Shown here piece by piece: positions 34,617 to 43,498 of a stretch of DNA of 64,000 nucleotides; positions within the stretch are counted from its first letter, which is position 1; every line of letters begins with the position of its first letter. The DNA is from Fusobacterium mortiferum. Its GTDB lineage: Bacteria; Fusobacteriota; Fusobacteriia; Fusobacteriales; Fusobacteriaceae. The notes below the pieces were generated by a model. It had not been told where the DNA came from, ran no database searches, and saw nothing but the letters and a program-made list of their open reading frames with translations. A program made the position numbers and the translations under genes. The stretch spans positions 62,001-126,000 of the forward strand of contig NZ_JACSNP010000005.1 of assembly GCF_016900045.1 (NCBI RefSeq), in the 5' to 3' direction.

Positions 34617-35579
34617 ATCTTCTAATATAGTTTCAGCTATTCTCATAAAATTTTCAAAGGCTATCTTTCTGATATCACTTTCTTCATATCCTCTTCTAGC
34701 TAACTCTTTGATTACACCCATAGCTTTAGAGACGTTTTCAAGTCCTTTAGGGTTAATATCTTCCTCTTTTTTATCAGTATATAGATATTCACAGAAATCA
34801 AATCCAAGAGCTACATGTCTTATTCCAACTAGTGATATAATATGCTCAATGTGGTCAACAAATCTTTCTAAAGTCTGATTATGAGAATCAAGTGAAATAA
34901 AGTGTTTATAGGCATTGACTCCAATTACCCCATCTCTACTAGCAATAGCTTTTATCTGTTCATCAGTAAGGTTTCTTCTGTGATTACAAAGAGCCTTAGC
35001 ATTAGAATGAGAAGCTATAAAAGGTTTAGAAGTATTGTTATAGATATCCCAGAAACTTTTCTCATTAGCATGGGAAACATCTATAATCATTCCTAATTTT
35101 TCCATTTTTTTAATGGCTTCTATACCAATAGGAGTGAGTCCTCTACTCTCATCTCCAGCTACACCAGTAGCTAAATCATTCTCTTCATTCCAAGTAAGAG
35201 AAGCATGTCTAAAACCTAATTCATAGAGAGTATCAAGCCAATCTAAATTACTTCCAATAGCTCTTAATCCCTCTACTCCCATAATGACATTAAGTTTTTC
35301 CTCAACAATTCCTCTATTAAAGTCACCCTTTCTCTTTATAATATTAAATATCTCGGAGTTACTTTTTATTTCATGGATAGTAGAATTAATTAAATGAAAC
35401 ATCTCTTTTTCATCATCTAATTCATCATTGTGTTCAAGATAGGCTATAAAGATACCACCCATAACATTTCCAGCTCTAAATCTATCAAGATGATATTTTT
35501 TTACAATATTTTCTTCACCATTTTTTCTTTTTTGTGCTACATCATACCAAATATCAGCATGACCGTCAAAAATTTTCAT
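34614..35579 (-). CDS. membrane dipeptidase family (M19) metallopeptidase
   Basis: The 321-aa protein matches renal dipeptidase M19. The first zinc-binding H-x-D is at FDGHADIWYDV (His7, Asp9), the bridging Glu lies in MGVEGLRAIG, the second zinc histidine in DVSHANEKSFWDI, and the third region is FIASHSNAKALCNHRRNLTDEQI, followed by HVALGFDF near the C-terminus. It would hydrolyse dipeptides, possibly D-amino acid-containing ones. There is no signal peptide, so it is cytoplasmic. A short hypothetical gene is 28 bases upstream. Confidence 0.93.
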   Translation of the reverse strand: MKIFDGHADIWYDVAQKRKNGEENIVKKYHLDRFRAGNVMGGIFIAYLEHNDELDDEKEMFHLINSTIHEIKSNSEIFNIIKRKGDFNRGIVEEKLNVIMGVEGLRAIGSNLDWLDTLYELGFRHASLTWNEENDLATGVAGDESRGLTPIGIEAIKKMEKLGMIIDVSHANEKSFWDIYNNTSKPFIASHSNAKALCNHRRNLTDEQIKAIASRDGVIGVNAYKHFISLDSHNQTLERFVDHIEHIISLVGIRHVALGFDFCEYLYTDKKEEDINPKGLENVSKAMGVIKELARRGYEESDIRKIAFENFMRIAETILED

Positions 35580-35607
35580 ATATTATTTTCCCCCTTATAT
35601 TTTATTT

Positions 35608-35892
35608 TTAGAAGAATATTATTTCAGCCTCAGCTTCGTACCAAGGTCCCTCCTCATCTTCTCCCTCAGTTACAAAAAATTCTATTTGGACATCTTCTAA
35701 AGTAAGCCCAACAGAGTGTAACTCATCATCTTGGAAAAATTCAATTTTTTTAAATTTTGTCTCTTCTAATCTTTGAGCTATATCCTCTCTAGTTTCAGCT
35801 AACTCTATAAGATCTTCTTCAAGAGTATATCCTCTTTTTTCAAACTCTTTAGCTATTGTTCCTATTTTTTTTAATAATTTTTCAGATAACAT
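35608..35892 (-). CDS. small acidic protein of unknown function
   Basis: The 94-aa protein is acidic, helical in the first half (KLLKKIGTIAKEFEKRGYTLEEDLIELAE) and strand-rich with a Glu/Asp run near the end (VTEGEDEEGPWYEAEAEIIFF). I recognise no family. TAGGAGGATAG precedes the ATG, and its stop is followed after 28 bases by the dipeptidase gene. Confidence 0.7.
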   Translation of the reverse strand: MLSEKLLKKIGTIAKEFEKRGYTLEEDLIELAETREDIAQRLEETKFKKIEFFQDDELHSVGLTLEDVQIEFFVTEGEDEEGPWYEAEAEIIFF

Positions 35893-35900
35893 CTATCCTC

Positions 35901-36047
35901 CTATTTAAACTTGAAAATTGTTTTTAATCTGTTAAATCTTTTTATTATAGACAGTACTAATTTTATTTTTTTTATCTCCATAGGAATTTTATCCAAAGCT
36001 TTATCCATTTGCTTTTCTATCTCTTCCTCTGTTAATTTTTTATTCAA
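35901..36047 (-). CDS. 48-residue basic small protein
   Basis: A short frame from TTG 36047 to TAG 35901 encodes a Lys-rich peptide (LTEEEIEKQMDKALDKIP then MEIKKIKLVLSIIKRFNR). AAAGGAG lies five bases before the TTG; an alternative ATG at 36062 would include it within the frame. The stop is nine bases before the start of the next minus-strand gene, whose ribosome site immediately follows, consistent with an operon. The overlapping plus-strand frame is less gene-like. Confidence 0.55.
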   Translation of the reverse strand: MNKKLTEEEIEKQMDKALDKIPMEIKKIKLVLSIIKRFNRLKTIFKFK

Positions 36048-36161
36048 AGCTACTCCTTTCATAAAAATTTATATTTATACTTTATTATATAATATATTTA
36101 TTTTGTTGAAAATAGAAATTTAAAAAAATTAATTTTTCTTTTAATGGTGATAAGAATATGA

Positions 36162-36167
36162 TATAAT
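36162..36167 (+). promoter_or_regulatory. extended -10 box ahead of the zinc-ribbon gene
   Basis: TGATATAAT places an extended -10 about 55 bases before the start; the -35 region is poor. Confidence 0.45.
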
Positions 36168-36221
36168 TTAGAATAGAAAATATATTACAGGGTAATTTTA
36201 CTTGAGTAACAAGGAGAGAAA

Positions 36222-36581
36222 ATGTTTTTTATAGGAGTCTTTGGAATAGGAAATAAAAATAAGAATTTAGGCACGGTAACTTTTAAATGTACGGGGTGTA
36301 TAGGAGAGAAATTTTCGCTTATGGAGTTAAGTAGGAGTTTTGATATCTTTTTCATTCCTGTATTTAGATATAATAGAGAATATATTATAATCTGTGAGAA
36401 GTGTAGGAGTGTTTATAAGTTAAAGGCTACTTCTATTTCAAAGATTTTAGATAAAAAGCAAGTAGAATATGAAAATATTGAAAAGATAATATTGGAAGCT
36501 AATACTTGTCCTTATTGTGGAGCTAATGTAATTGGAGAGTTTAAGTACTGTCCTAAATGTGGTAAATTATTAAAAGACTAA
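36222..36581 (+). CDS. zinc-ribbon protein
   Basis: The 119-aa protein has an N-terminal FFIGVFGIGNKNKNLG segment, two paired cysteines (CTGC at residues 26-29, CEKC at about 59-62) and a C-terminal double zinc ribbon CPYCGANV...CPKCGK. The N-terminal part matches a common bacterial group annotated simply as zinc-ribbon domain protein. No partner or nucleic-acid target is known. CAAGGAGAGAAA precedes the ATG. Confidence 0.85.
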   Translation: MFFIGVFGIGNKNKNLGTVTFKCTGCIGEKFSLMELSRSFDIFFIPVFRYNREYIIICEKCRSVYKLKATSISKILDKKQVEYENIEKIILEANTCPYCGANVIGEFKYCPKCGKLLKD

Positions 36582-36603
36582 AAGATATGATGGAGGTAAA
36601 AAA

Positions 36604-37227
36604 TTGATTATAATAGCAACATTAAAAGGGGTAATTACTGGTTTAATATTATCTTTACCTTTTGGACCAGTAGGTATATATTGTATGGAAAAAACTATGA
36701 TGGAAGGGCAAAAAAAGGGGTATATCTCAGCACTTGGAATGGTAACTGTGGATATAATATATGGAGTTATAGCACTTTTATTTATGACTTATGTAGAGGG
36801 ATTTATACTGAAGTATGAATCATGGCTACAAATTTTAGTAGCTCTTTTTCTTTTACTTGTAGGTTGGAAAAAATTGGAGAAGAGAGAGAAGATAAAAAAG
36901 ATAGAGTGTACTCCAACAGGAATGGTAAAGGATTATTTTACAACACTTTTTCTAGCAATAGCTAACTTATCTGGAGTTTTTACAATTCTTGTTATTTTTA
37001 CAACTTTAAAAGTTTATTCGGAAGATGTTTCAATAGTGGCACCTTTTATAGCTTTAGGAATAATGCTTGGGGGAGCAACTGAGTGGTTTATCACCACTTA
37101 TGTGATAGCACATTCTACTAAGGTTTTACATGAAGATAGATTAATAAAAATATCTCAAATTTCAGGAGGACTTATATTTATATTTGGAATATTGATATTA
37201 GCAAGATGTATATTAAAAATTTTGTAA
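36604..37227 (+). CDS. LysE/RhtB family amino-acid exporter
   Basis: The 207-aa protein has about six membrane segments. It opens with the family pattern GVITGLILSLPFGPVGIYCM, in which the conserved Gly/Pro cluster of LysE-type exporters is visible. The central loop is basic (KKLEKREKIKKIE). It would export an amino acid or small solute, with substrate unknown. TTG 36604 follows GGAGGTAAAAAA. It ends 16 bases before mnmA. Confidence 0.85.
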   Translation: MIIIATLKGVITGLILSLPFGPVGIYCMEKTMMEGQKKGYISALGMVTVDIIYGVIALLFMTYVEGFILKYESWLQILVALFLLLVGWKKLEKREKIKKIECTPTGMVKDYFTTLFLAIANLSGVFTILVIFTTLKVYSEDVSIVAPFIALGIMLGGATEWFITTYVIAHSTKVLHEDRLIKISQISGGLIFIFGILILARCILKIL

Positions 37228-37243
37228 TAGGAGTAAAATAATA

Positions 37244-38317
37244 ATGGAAAATAGAGAATTTGAAAAATATTTAACTTATAATGAAAATAATAAAAAGATA
37301 AAAGTAGCTGTAGCTATGAGTGGAGGAGTAGATTCTTCTACAGTTGCGTATATTTTAAAAAAGCAGGGATATGATCTTATAGGAGTAACTATGAGAACTT
37401 GTAACCCAGAGGATTCAGATGCTAAAAAAGTATGTGATGATTTAGGGATACCTCATTATGTTTTAGATGCTACAAAAGAATTTAAAACGGTAGTTATGGA
37501 TTATTTTGTTAATGAGTATTTACAAGGAAAAACTCCTAATCCATGTATGGTATGCAATAAACATATAAAATTTGGAATGTTGATAGAGTTTGCTCGTTCA
37601 TTAGGAGCAGATTTTATGGCTACAGGACACTATACTCAATTAAAAGATGGAGTATTATCAATGGGAGATGATTTGAATAAAGATCAAGTTTATTTCCTTT
37701 CACAAATGAACAAAGATAATTTAAAATATGTAATGTTTCCGATAGGGGATTTAGAAAAGCCAAAGGTAAGAGAGTTAGCTGAGCAATTAGGAGTAAGAGT
37801 TTATGCTAAAAAAGATTCTCAAGAGATATGCTTTGTTGAAGATGGAAAATTAAAAGAGTTTTTACTTGAGCAAACAAGAGGAAAAGCTGGAAAAAAAGGA
37901 AATATAGTTACAACTGATGGAAAAATTTTAGGAAAACACAATGGACTATCTTTTTATACAATAGGTCAAAGAAAGGGGCTTGGAATAGCACAGGAAAAAC
38001 CTTTATATGTAGTGGAGTTAGATAGTAAAAATAACTGTGTAATAGTTGGAGATAATGAACTTTTATTTAAAGATGAATTATTAGCTAGAGATATAAACTT
38101 GATATCAGTTGATAAAGTTGAAGAGTTAGATGGTAAAATTTGTTGGGCAAAGACTCGTTCAAGAGACAGATTACATAAATGCCAATTAAAACTACAGGAA
38201 AATGGGAATATAAAGGTTAAATTCTTAGAAGAGAAAGTAAGAGCAATTACTCCAGGTCAAGGTGTAGTATTTTATGATGAAGAGAAAAAAGTTTTAGGAA
38301 GTGGATTTATAATCTAA
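37244..38317 (+). CDS. mnmA: tRNA-specific 2-thiouridylase MnmA
   Basis: The 357-aa enzyme adds sulfur to U34 of tRNA-Lys, Glu and Gln. The PP-loop VAVAMSGGVDSSTVAYILK, the first catalytic cysteine in NPCMVCNKHIKFG, GADFMATGHYTQ, the second cysteine in DSQEICFVEDGK, and the tail domain with YTIGQRKGLGIA are present. The residues before the PP-loop form an 18-residue extension. ATAGGAGTAAAATAAT precedes ATG 37244. Confidence 0.97.
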   Translation: MENREFEKYLTYNENNKKIKVAVAMSGGVDSSTVAYILKKQGYDLIGVTMRTCNPEDSDAKKVCDDLGIPHYVLDATKEFKTVVMDYFVNEYLQGKTPNPCMVCNKHIKFGMLIEFARSLGADFMATGHYTQLKDGVLSMGDDLNKDQVYFLSQMNKDNLKYVMFPIGDLEKPKVRELAEQLGVRVYAKKDSQEICFVEDGKLKEFLLEQTRGKAGKKGNIVTTDGKILGKHNGLSFYTIGQRKGLGIAQEKPLYVVELDSKNNCVIVGDNELLFKDELLARDINLISVDKVEELDGKICWAKTRSRDRLHKCQLKLQENGNIKVKFLEEKVRAITPGQGVVFYDEEKKVLGSGFII

Positions 38318-38338
38318 AAAATTAAGGGGGCTTTAAAA

Positions 38339-39106
38339 ATGATAAAAGGAGTAAATTACTATTATTTTAGTCCAACTAATACTACAAAAAAGATTGTAGA
38401 AGAGATTGCAAAAGGAATAGGAAATATATTAAAATGTGAAAATATAACTTTTATAAAAGATAATAGAGAAAAATATGATAATTCAGAAGAGGTTTTAGTT
38501 ATAGTAGGTGTGCCAGTTTATGGAGGAAGAGTTCCTAAAATTATACTTAATACTTTAAAAGGGATAAAGGGAAAAGGGTATGTTATTCCTGTAGTAGTAT
38601 ATGGAAATCGAGCCTATGAAGATGCTTTGGTAGAGTTAGAAGATATATTATTAGCTAATGGTTTTAAAATATTGGCTGGTGGAGCTTTTATTGGAGAACA
38701 TTCCTATTCAAAAAAAGTAGGTACAAATAGGCCAGATGAAAAAGACTTAAGTATTGCATATAGCTTTGGAAAGGAAATAAGAAAAAAATTGGAGAATAAA
38801 GATATTTCTACTCCTATTTTTTCAGGAAATAGACCATATAAAGCTGATATGCCTATAAGAATTTTCGCTCCAATTCCAAATGAAAAATGTAATATGTGTA
38901 TGAAGTGCTGGAAAGTTTGTCCAGTTGGAGCTATTGATTGTAATGATCCTAGGAATGTGAATTTAGAGAAATGTATTCATTGTTATGCATGTGTAAAAGT
39001 ATGTAATTTTAATGGAAGAGAAGTAATAAATAATCCAGTTCAACCTATAATAGAAATGTTAGAAAGTAAGTGTCTAATAAGAAAAGAACCAGAAATATTT
39101 ATTTAG
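38339..39106 (+). CDS. flavodoxin-like / 2[4Fe-4S] ferredoxin protein (EFR1-like)
   Basis: The 255-aa protein joins an N-terminal flavodoxin-like domain (YYYFSPTNTTKKIVEEIA, VGVPVYGGRVPKII) to a C-terminal ferredoxin with two clusters of cysteines: CNMCMKCWKVCPVGAI and CIHCYACVKVCNFNGRE. It is expected to be an electron carrier able to bind FMN and two 4Fe-4S clusters. It resembles EFR1-type flavo-ferredoxins of anaerobes. The gene follows mnmA by 21 bases, and its 5'-side ribosome site is AAGGGGGC. Confidence 0.88.
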   Translation: MIKGVNYYYFSPTNTTKKIVEEIAKGIGNILKCENITFIKDNREKYDNSEEVLVIVGVPVYGGRVPKIILNTLKGIKGKGYVIPVVVYGNRAYEDALVELEDILLANGFKILAGGAFIGEHSYSKKVGTNRPDEKDLSIAYSFGKEIRKKLENKDISTPIFSGNRPYKADMPIRIFAPIPNEKCNMCMKCWKVCPVGAIDCNDPRNVNLEKCIHCYACVKVCNFNGREVINNPVQPIIEMLESKCLIRKEPEIFI

Positions 39107-39121
39107 TAGTTACAATAAAAT

Positions 39122-39160
39122 AAGGAGAGACCTGCTAAATATAGTAGGTTCTCTCCTTTT
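39122..39160. terminator. terminator after the flavo-ferredoxin gene
   Basis: AAGGAGAGA and CCTGCTA pair with TAGTAGG and TCTCTCCTT, followed by TTTT; it lies between convergent genes. Confidence 0.85.
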
Positions 39161-39178
39161 AAATTAAGCAATTTTAAA

Positions 39179-39607
39179 CTATTTTCCTAAGAACTTTAAA
39201 GTTTTTCCGTTTCCAGATAAAGTAACAGTATTACCATCTATAGAGATAGAGTTTACTTCAGCAAGAGCTTTTAAGTAGTTAGACTCCTCTTCCATTTTAG
39301 CTGGAGTTCCTGCCATCATTGTTGAAGCTACATTTTCAATAGCTATCTTATTTCCATCTACTTTAATAGAACCAAAATATCTATTTACTCCAGAGAACCC
39401 GTATACTTTTGCAGTTTCGAATGTGATAGTGATATCTGAATTTTCAAGAGTAAACTCTTTTCCACTTATAGAGTTGATATCTACATAAGTTTGAGTTGAT
39501 TGAGTTCCATTAGCTACTTTTTCAGCTGCAGCATTTGTTTTTTCAAGAGCAGAACATCCACCTAATAGAGCTCCTGCAAGTGTTAATATTACTAAATTTT
39601 TTTTCAT
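39179..39607 (-). CDS. META-domain lipoprotein (HslJ-like)
   Basis: The 142-aa protein has a lipoprotein signal ending LLGGC (Cys near residue 18) and a META domain: KEFTLENSDITITFE, FSGVNRYFGSIKVDGNKI and STMMAGTPAKMEEESNYLKAL are the family landmarks. The META domain occurs in HslJ, a heat-shock lipoprotein affecting novobiocin resistance in E. coli, but the biochemical role is unclear. It is predicted to be anchored in the outer or inner membrane. Confidence 0.9.
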   Translation of the reverse strand: MKKNLVILTLAGALLGGCSALEKTNAAAEKVANGTQSTQTYVDINSISGKEFTLENSDITITFETAKVYGFSGVNRYFGSIKVDGNKIAIENVASTMMAGTPAKMEEESNYLKALAEVNSISIDGNTVTLSGNGKTLKFLGK

Positions 39608-39673
39608 ACTTGTCTCTCCTTTATTTTATAAATTGCAATAATATATTACCATATTTAGTAGAGAATAGCAACT

Positions 39674-40480
39674 TTATTTTAACTTTTTAAATATTGGTTT
39701 CATCTTATCAAAACTACATATATACTTGATTCCAATACTTTTTAAAAATTCATATACAATATCAAAATCCATTGTTAAGTGATCTTTAATATGTGAATCA
39801 GAACCTATTGTAAGTATCTCTCCACCTAACTCATGATATCTTTTAATAATATCTTTGCAAGGATAAAATCTATCCTCTTTATATCTATAACCAGAAGTAT
39901 TTATTTCAATACCCTTTCCTTTAGATATTAATATTTTTAAAATCTCATCTATTAAATCAGCATTTTTTCTATATTCTAACCCTCTATATTCCTCTCCACC
40001 ATATCTAGTAACAAAATCCATATGACCATACACAGAGAAATTATTATAGTTTTTAACATTATCTAATATAGTTTCAAAATAATATTGTTGAAGCTGCTCT
40101 TTATTTCTTGTTTTTTGTAACTCTCCCCAAGCTAAATCGTGTCTATTAATAGCATGAGTAGAAGCAATAACAAAATCAAATGGATATTTATTAACCTGAG
40201 CCTCAAGATACTCTCTAGTATGTGGTTGTATTCCTATCTCCACTCCAAGTTTGATATCAAGTTTGCCTTTATATTCTCTCTGATAATTAAGAATAGTTTG
40301 AACATACTTATCTAAATCCAAAATCCAATTATCAGTCATTCCCTCAATATCATACTCTAAATGGTCTGTTATAGCTATATCTTCTAATCCAAGAGATATA
40401 GCTTTTTCAAATATCTCTCTTAAATCCTGTTTAGAATCTCCAGAAAATTCACTATGAATATGATAATCATTTATAAACAT
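39674..40480 (-). CDS. PHP-domain phosphatase, histidinol-phosphatase type
   Basis: The 268-aa protein opens with the PHP metal motif NDYHIHSEFSGDS and has further ligand regions DIAITDHLEYD, GVEIGIQPHT, FVIASTHAINRHD, VYGHMDFVTRYGG, EINTSG and ILTIGSDSHIKDHL. This is the HisJ/HisK layout. No histidine biosynthesis gene is adjacent, so it may act on another sugar- or amino-phosphate. There is no signal peptide. Confidence 0.9.
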   Translation of the reverse strand: MFINDYHIHSEFSGDSKQDLREIFEKAISLGLEDIAITDHLEYDIEGMTDNWILDLDKYVQTILNYQREYKGKLDIKLGVEIGIQPHTREYLEAQVNKYPFDFVIASTHAINRHDLAWGELQKTRNKEQLQQYYFETILDNVKNYNNFSVYGHMDFVTRYGGEEYRGLEYRKNADLIDEILKILISKGKGIEINTSGYRYKEDRFYPCKDIIKRYHELGGEILTIGSDSHIKDHLTMDFDIVYEFLKSIGIKYICSFDKMKPIFKKLK

Positions 40481-40669
40481 CTATCTCACCTCAAAATTTT
40501 TAAAGCTTTTACTTAAGTATTTTACCACATTTTTAAGATTAATAGTATTTTATTTTTTTATTATAAAAATATTCAAAAATTTTTTATAAATTTAAAAATA
40601 AAATATTGATTTTTTTTATGAAAAGGTATAAAATTTTTTAGCTAAATATATTTAAGGAGGGAAAAATTT

Positions 40670-41002
40670 ATGAAATTTCTACCAATAGCTTTACTTTTTA
40701 TTTCAAATATTTTTATGTCTTTTGCATGGTATGGACACTTAAAAAATACACATAGTGCTCTATGGTTTGCAATACTTAGTAGCTGGGGGATAGCATTCTT
40801 TGAATACTGTTTCTCTATACCAGCTAATAGAATAGGATCACAATTTTTTACAGTAGCTCAACTGAAAATAATTCAAGAGGTAATCACATTAGTAGTTTTC
40901 TCTGGATTCTCGGTTCTTTATTTAAAACAAGAGTTTAAATTAAACTACATATATGCTTTTCTATGCTTAATAGGGGCAGTATATTTTATGTTTAAAAAAT
41001 AG
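40670..41002 (+). CDS. DUF486 family small membrane protein
   Basis: The 110-aa protein has four membrane segments. It carries the family features SNIFMSFAWYGHLKN, SWGIAFFEYCFSIPANRIG and QLKIIQEVITL with VFSGFSVLYLKQ, and resembles the drug/metabolite transporter fold of small EmrE-like proteins. No substrate is known. The 189-base gap in front is highly AT-rich; a TATAAA at 40627-40632 is a possible -10. AAGGAGGGAAAAATTT precedes the ATG. Confidence 0.9.
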   Translation: MKFLPIALLFISNIFMSFAWYGHLKNTHSALWFAILSSWGIAFFEYCFSIPANRIGSQFFTVAQLKIIQEVITLVVFSGFSVLYLKQEFKLNYIYAFLCLIGAVYFMFKK

Positions 41003-41019
41003 CTTGAATTGTAGAAAAG

Positions 41020-41068
41020 CTTGTTTTATACGTATAAACAAGATATCTTTATTTAGAATGGTTCTAAA
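41020..41068. repeat. two adjacent inverted repeats after the DUF486 gene
   Basis: CTTGTTTTATAC/GTATAAACAAG (41020-41042, one bulge) and TTTAGAA/TTCTAAA (41052-41068, perfect with a 3-base loop) lie between the DUF486 gene and the next terminator. Neither has a convincing T tract. Confidence 0.5.
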
Positions 41069-41086
41069 ATGATTTCAGTAAAAATA

Positions 41087-41119
41087 AAAAAGCCCTAGAA
41101 TAATATCTACGGCTTTTTT
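41087..41119 (-). terminator. terminator of the exporter-like gene
   Basis: On the minus strand AAAAAGCCGTAGA pairs with TCTAGGGCTTTTTT (one mismatch) and a T-rich tail follows. Confidence 0.8.
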
Positions 41120-42069
41120 ATTTTCTTCATATAATCTTTTTTGATTTCTAAAAATACTTCAATATCATTTAAAAATTGAAATAGCATAGCTCTACTTTCA
41201 AATTCAACTCTTGTTTGAGGTAAGGGCATATTTTTGAATATCTCTCTTACATTTTCTAATTCAACTAATACCTCTTGATAGAGTTTATCTACCCCTATAG
41301 CATCAGCTACCTTTCTAGTAAATTCAGATATAATATGAGCATGGGCACTACTTATATAGAAACGATAAAAATGATTTCTCATTCTTAATAGAACCTTATA
41401 TTGACTTCTTTTCATTTGAAAAAACTCAATCTCTTCTCTTGAACTAGTAAAAATATCGTTGTTAAACTCTTTAAAGGCTATATCTCTAGCTGAATCTAAT
41501 TCACTTTTTAGCTCTTTAAATAGAGTTTCTTCATCAATGAATACAGAGCCAGTAATTAAAACATCTCCAAAATAGTTAATAAGAGTTTTCATAAGCAAAT
41601 CTATATTTTTTCTTTTTTCATTTAACTCTTTTTTCATATTAGGCATATATGAATTTAAGATGAGAGCTACTAAAATTCCCAGTAGAAGTATGTATATTTC
41701 ATTTTTTACTATATCAAATGAAACAGTTTTTAAACTTAATATATGAGTAGCTAATACTACTGTAGCTAAAAAACCTTGAAATAGGTTAAATTTAAGACAA
41801 ATAGGCATAAATACCAAAATAAATATTCCAAAGACAAAGGGAGTATAGCCTAGAGCTTCAAAAAATACAACAGCTATAAAAAGACCAATAAGAGAAGCTA
41901 TAAATCTCTCCAATGCAATTTTTAAAGATTCTTTTTTAGTAGCTTGAATACTTATTATTGTAACTACTCCAGCTGTTACTCCAAATTTTATTCCTAAAAG
42001 TTCTGCAAGATAGATAGAGATAAAAGTTCCTATAGCTGTTTTTATAACTTTATGGTCTATATATTTCAT
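41107..42069 (-). CDS. aromatic acid exporter-like membrane protein (DUF939/FUSC type)
   Basis: The 320-aa protein has a hydrophobic first half with about six membrane segments (IKTAIGTFISIYLAELLGIK, GVTAGVVTIISIQAT, the hallmark of this family) and a soluble helical C-terminal half. It resembles the ArAE_1/DUF939 group. The role is inferred to be export of small acids. ATG 42069 follows GGAGGAATT; an upstream ATG at 42108 would add 13 residues spanning that site. Confidence 0.82.
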   Translation of the reverse strand: MKYIDHKVIKTAIGTFISIYLAELLGIKFGVTAGVVTIISIQATKKESLKIALERFIASLIGLFIAVVFFEALGYTPFVFGIFILVFMPICLKFNLFQGFLATVVLATHILSLKTVSFDIVKNEIYILLLGILVALILNSYMPNMKKELNEKRKNIDLLMKTLINYFGDVLITGSVFIDEETLFKELKSELDSARDIAFKEFNNDIFTSSREEIEFFQMKRSQYKVLLRMRNHFYRFYISSAHAHIISEFTRKVADAIGVDKLYQEVLVELENVREIFKNMPLPQTRVEFESRAMLFQFLNDIEVFLEIKKDYMKKIKKP

Positions 42070-42146
42070 AATTCCTCCAATTTTAATATTACTAATTAAT
42101 TTTAACATATTTATATTTATAAATCTACATTGAGTTTAAGAGAATA

Positions 42147-42197
42147 AAAAAGAGAAGAGATTACTTTCTTATAATTAAAAGCAACACTTCTCTTTAT
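42147..42197. terminator. hairpin terminator between aminotransferase and exporter genes
   Basis: AAAGAGAAG at 42149-42157 pairs with CTTCTCTTT at 42187-42195 and is flanked by A and T tracts. Confidence 0.65.
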
Positions 42198-42236
42198 AAT
42201 GTTAAAATAATTTTATTATGCTAGATTAATATATAT

Positions 42237-43487
42237 TTATTTTTTAGCCTCATCAATAATAGATTTTATTCTTTTAGCCAGACCACTTATCTTTTTCTTT
42301 GTAACACTACATACTGCTATTCTTATTCCCTCATCTAATACCACAGTGTAGATATGATTTTTTTCAAGTAATTCTTCAACTTTTGGAGTATACTCACCTG
42401 TTGGAATAGTAAGGAAGAAACCACTTACATATGGAAGAACTTCTAAGTTACACTCTTTAGCTTCAGTTAAGAAAATATCCGCCCTCTCTTTTATAAGATT
42501 TCTATAGAACTCTCTCTCTTTTTCAAGTTGAGCACTCTTCTTTTCATCTAAGATAATATTGCTAAACATCTTCATTCCACCTCTAGAGATATTAGACCAA
42601 GTTGAACGACAGCTAAAAGAGTTAGCGTCATAAAACTCTTCAATAACTTTTTTAGAGGTAGAAAGAGCCACTTGAGCTCCCACTCTCATACCATAACAAG
42701 TTAAAGATTTTGATAGACTAAAAGTAAAAATAGTTAAAATATTTTCTGGAAGATTTTTAAAGATTTCAAAGTACTCTTTTTTCTCTTCATTATTTCTATC
42801 ATCAAAATCAATATAGGCAACATCTAAAATAAGAATGATATTAGCTAACTTAGAAGCAGAGATTAAAATTTTTCTAATCTCTTTCCACTCTTCAATAGAT
42901 AATCTATATCCAGTTGGATTTTGGCAAGGGTCATTAATGATAATGACAACATTATCCTGTTTATTTGCTAAGCTCTCTACTTTCATTTCAAAATCCTTGA
43001 GGTCAAATTTATTTTCTTTATTAAAAAGAGTATAAAAATCACAACTTCCACTTTTTTCTTTAGCCATCAGTATATATGGACTCCATAACCATTTTGGTAA
43101 AAGTATTGTATCTCCATAATTAAGATAGTTTTTTATACTATTACTTATTGCTCCAGTTCCTCCAGGAGTTGCAATAACCTCAAGGTGATGTCCATTTAAA
43201 AACTCTTTATAATCTCTTCCAAAAAGAGAAATTTTTACACTTTCATTGTATTCAGGAGCACCTGTGAAAGATGAAGCATATCCAGCTAATTCTTCTGCTG
43301 GCAGCTCTCTAAATACCTCCATAGCTGTATTTAATACAACTAATTTACCATTTTCATCATAAAGAGAACCTATAGTGGCATTAACTACATTTTCTTCACC
43401 AAAAGTTACCATAGCTTCCTTAGCTTTTCTAGCTGTACTAAATACCTTATCTATAAGTTTTCTTTCTCCCAAGTCTTTTGCTAACAT
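42237..43487 (-). CDS. class I/II aminotransferase (PLP)
   Basis: The 416-aa protein has the aspartate/aromatic aminotransferase fold: TPGGTGAISNSIKNYLNYGD, IIINDPCQNPTGYRLSIEEW, ILDVAYIDFDD and the PLP-lysine region FSFSLSKSLTCYGMRVG. It uses pyridoxal phosphate to move amino groups between an amino acid and a keto acid. The amino acid substrate is not clear. AAGGAGGAAATA precedes ATG 43487, and a lipoprotein gene lies directly upstream. Confidence 0.92.
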   Translation of the reverse strand: MLAKDLGERKLIDKVFSTARKAKEAMVTFGEENVVNATIGSLYDENGKLVVLNTAMEVFRELPAEELAGYASSFTGAPEYNESVKISLFGRDYKEFLNGHHLEVIATPGGTGAISNSIKNYLNYGDTILLPKWLWSPYILMAKEKSGSCDFYTLFNKENKFDLKDFEMKVESLANKQDNVVIIINDPCQNPTGYRLSIEEWKEIRKILISASKLANIILILDVAYIDFDDRNNEEKKEYFEIFKNLPENILTIFTFSLSKSLTCYGMRVGAQVALSTSKKVIEEFYDANSFSCRSTWSNISRGGMKMFSNIILDEKKSAQLEKEREFYRNLIKERADIFLTEAKECNLEVLPYVSGFFLTIPTGEYTPKVEELLEKNHIYTVVLDEGIRIAVCSVTKKKISGLAKRIKSIIDEAKK

Positions 43488-43498
43488 TTATTTCCTCC

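Noticed and set aside
35911-36123. 70-residue plus-strand frame
   Set aside because: No ribosome site, low-complexity hydrophobic content, and it opposes a small minus-strand frame with a better start.
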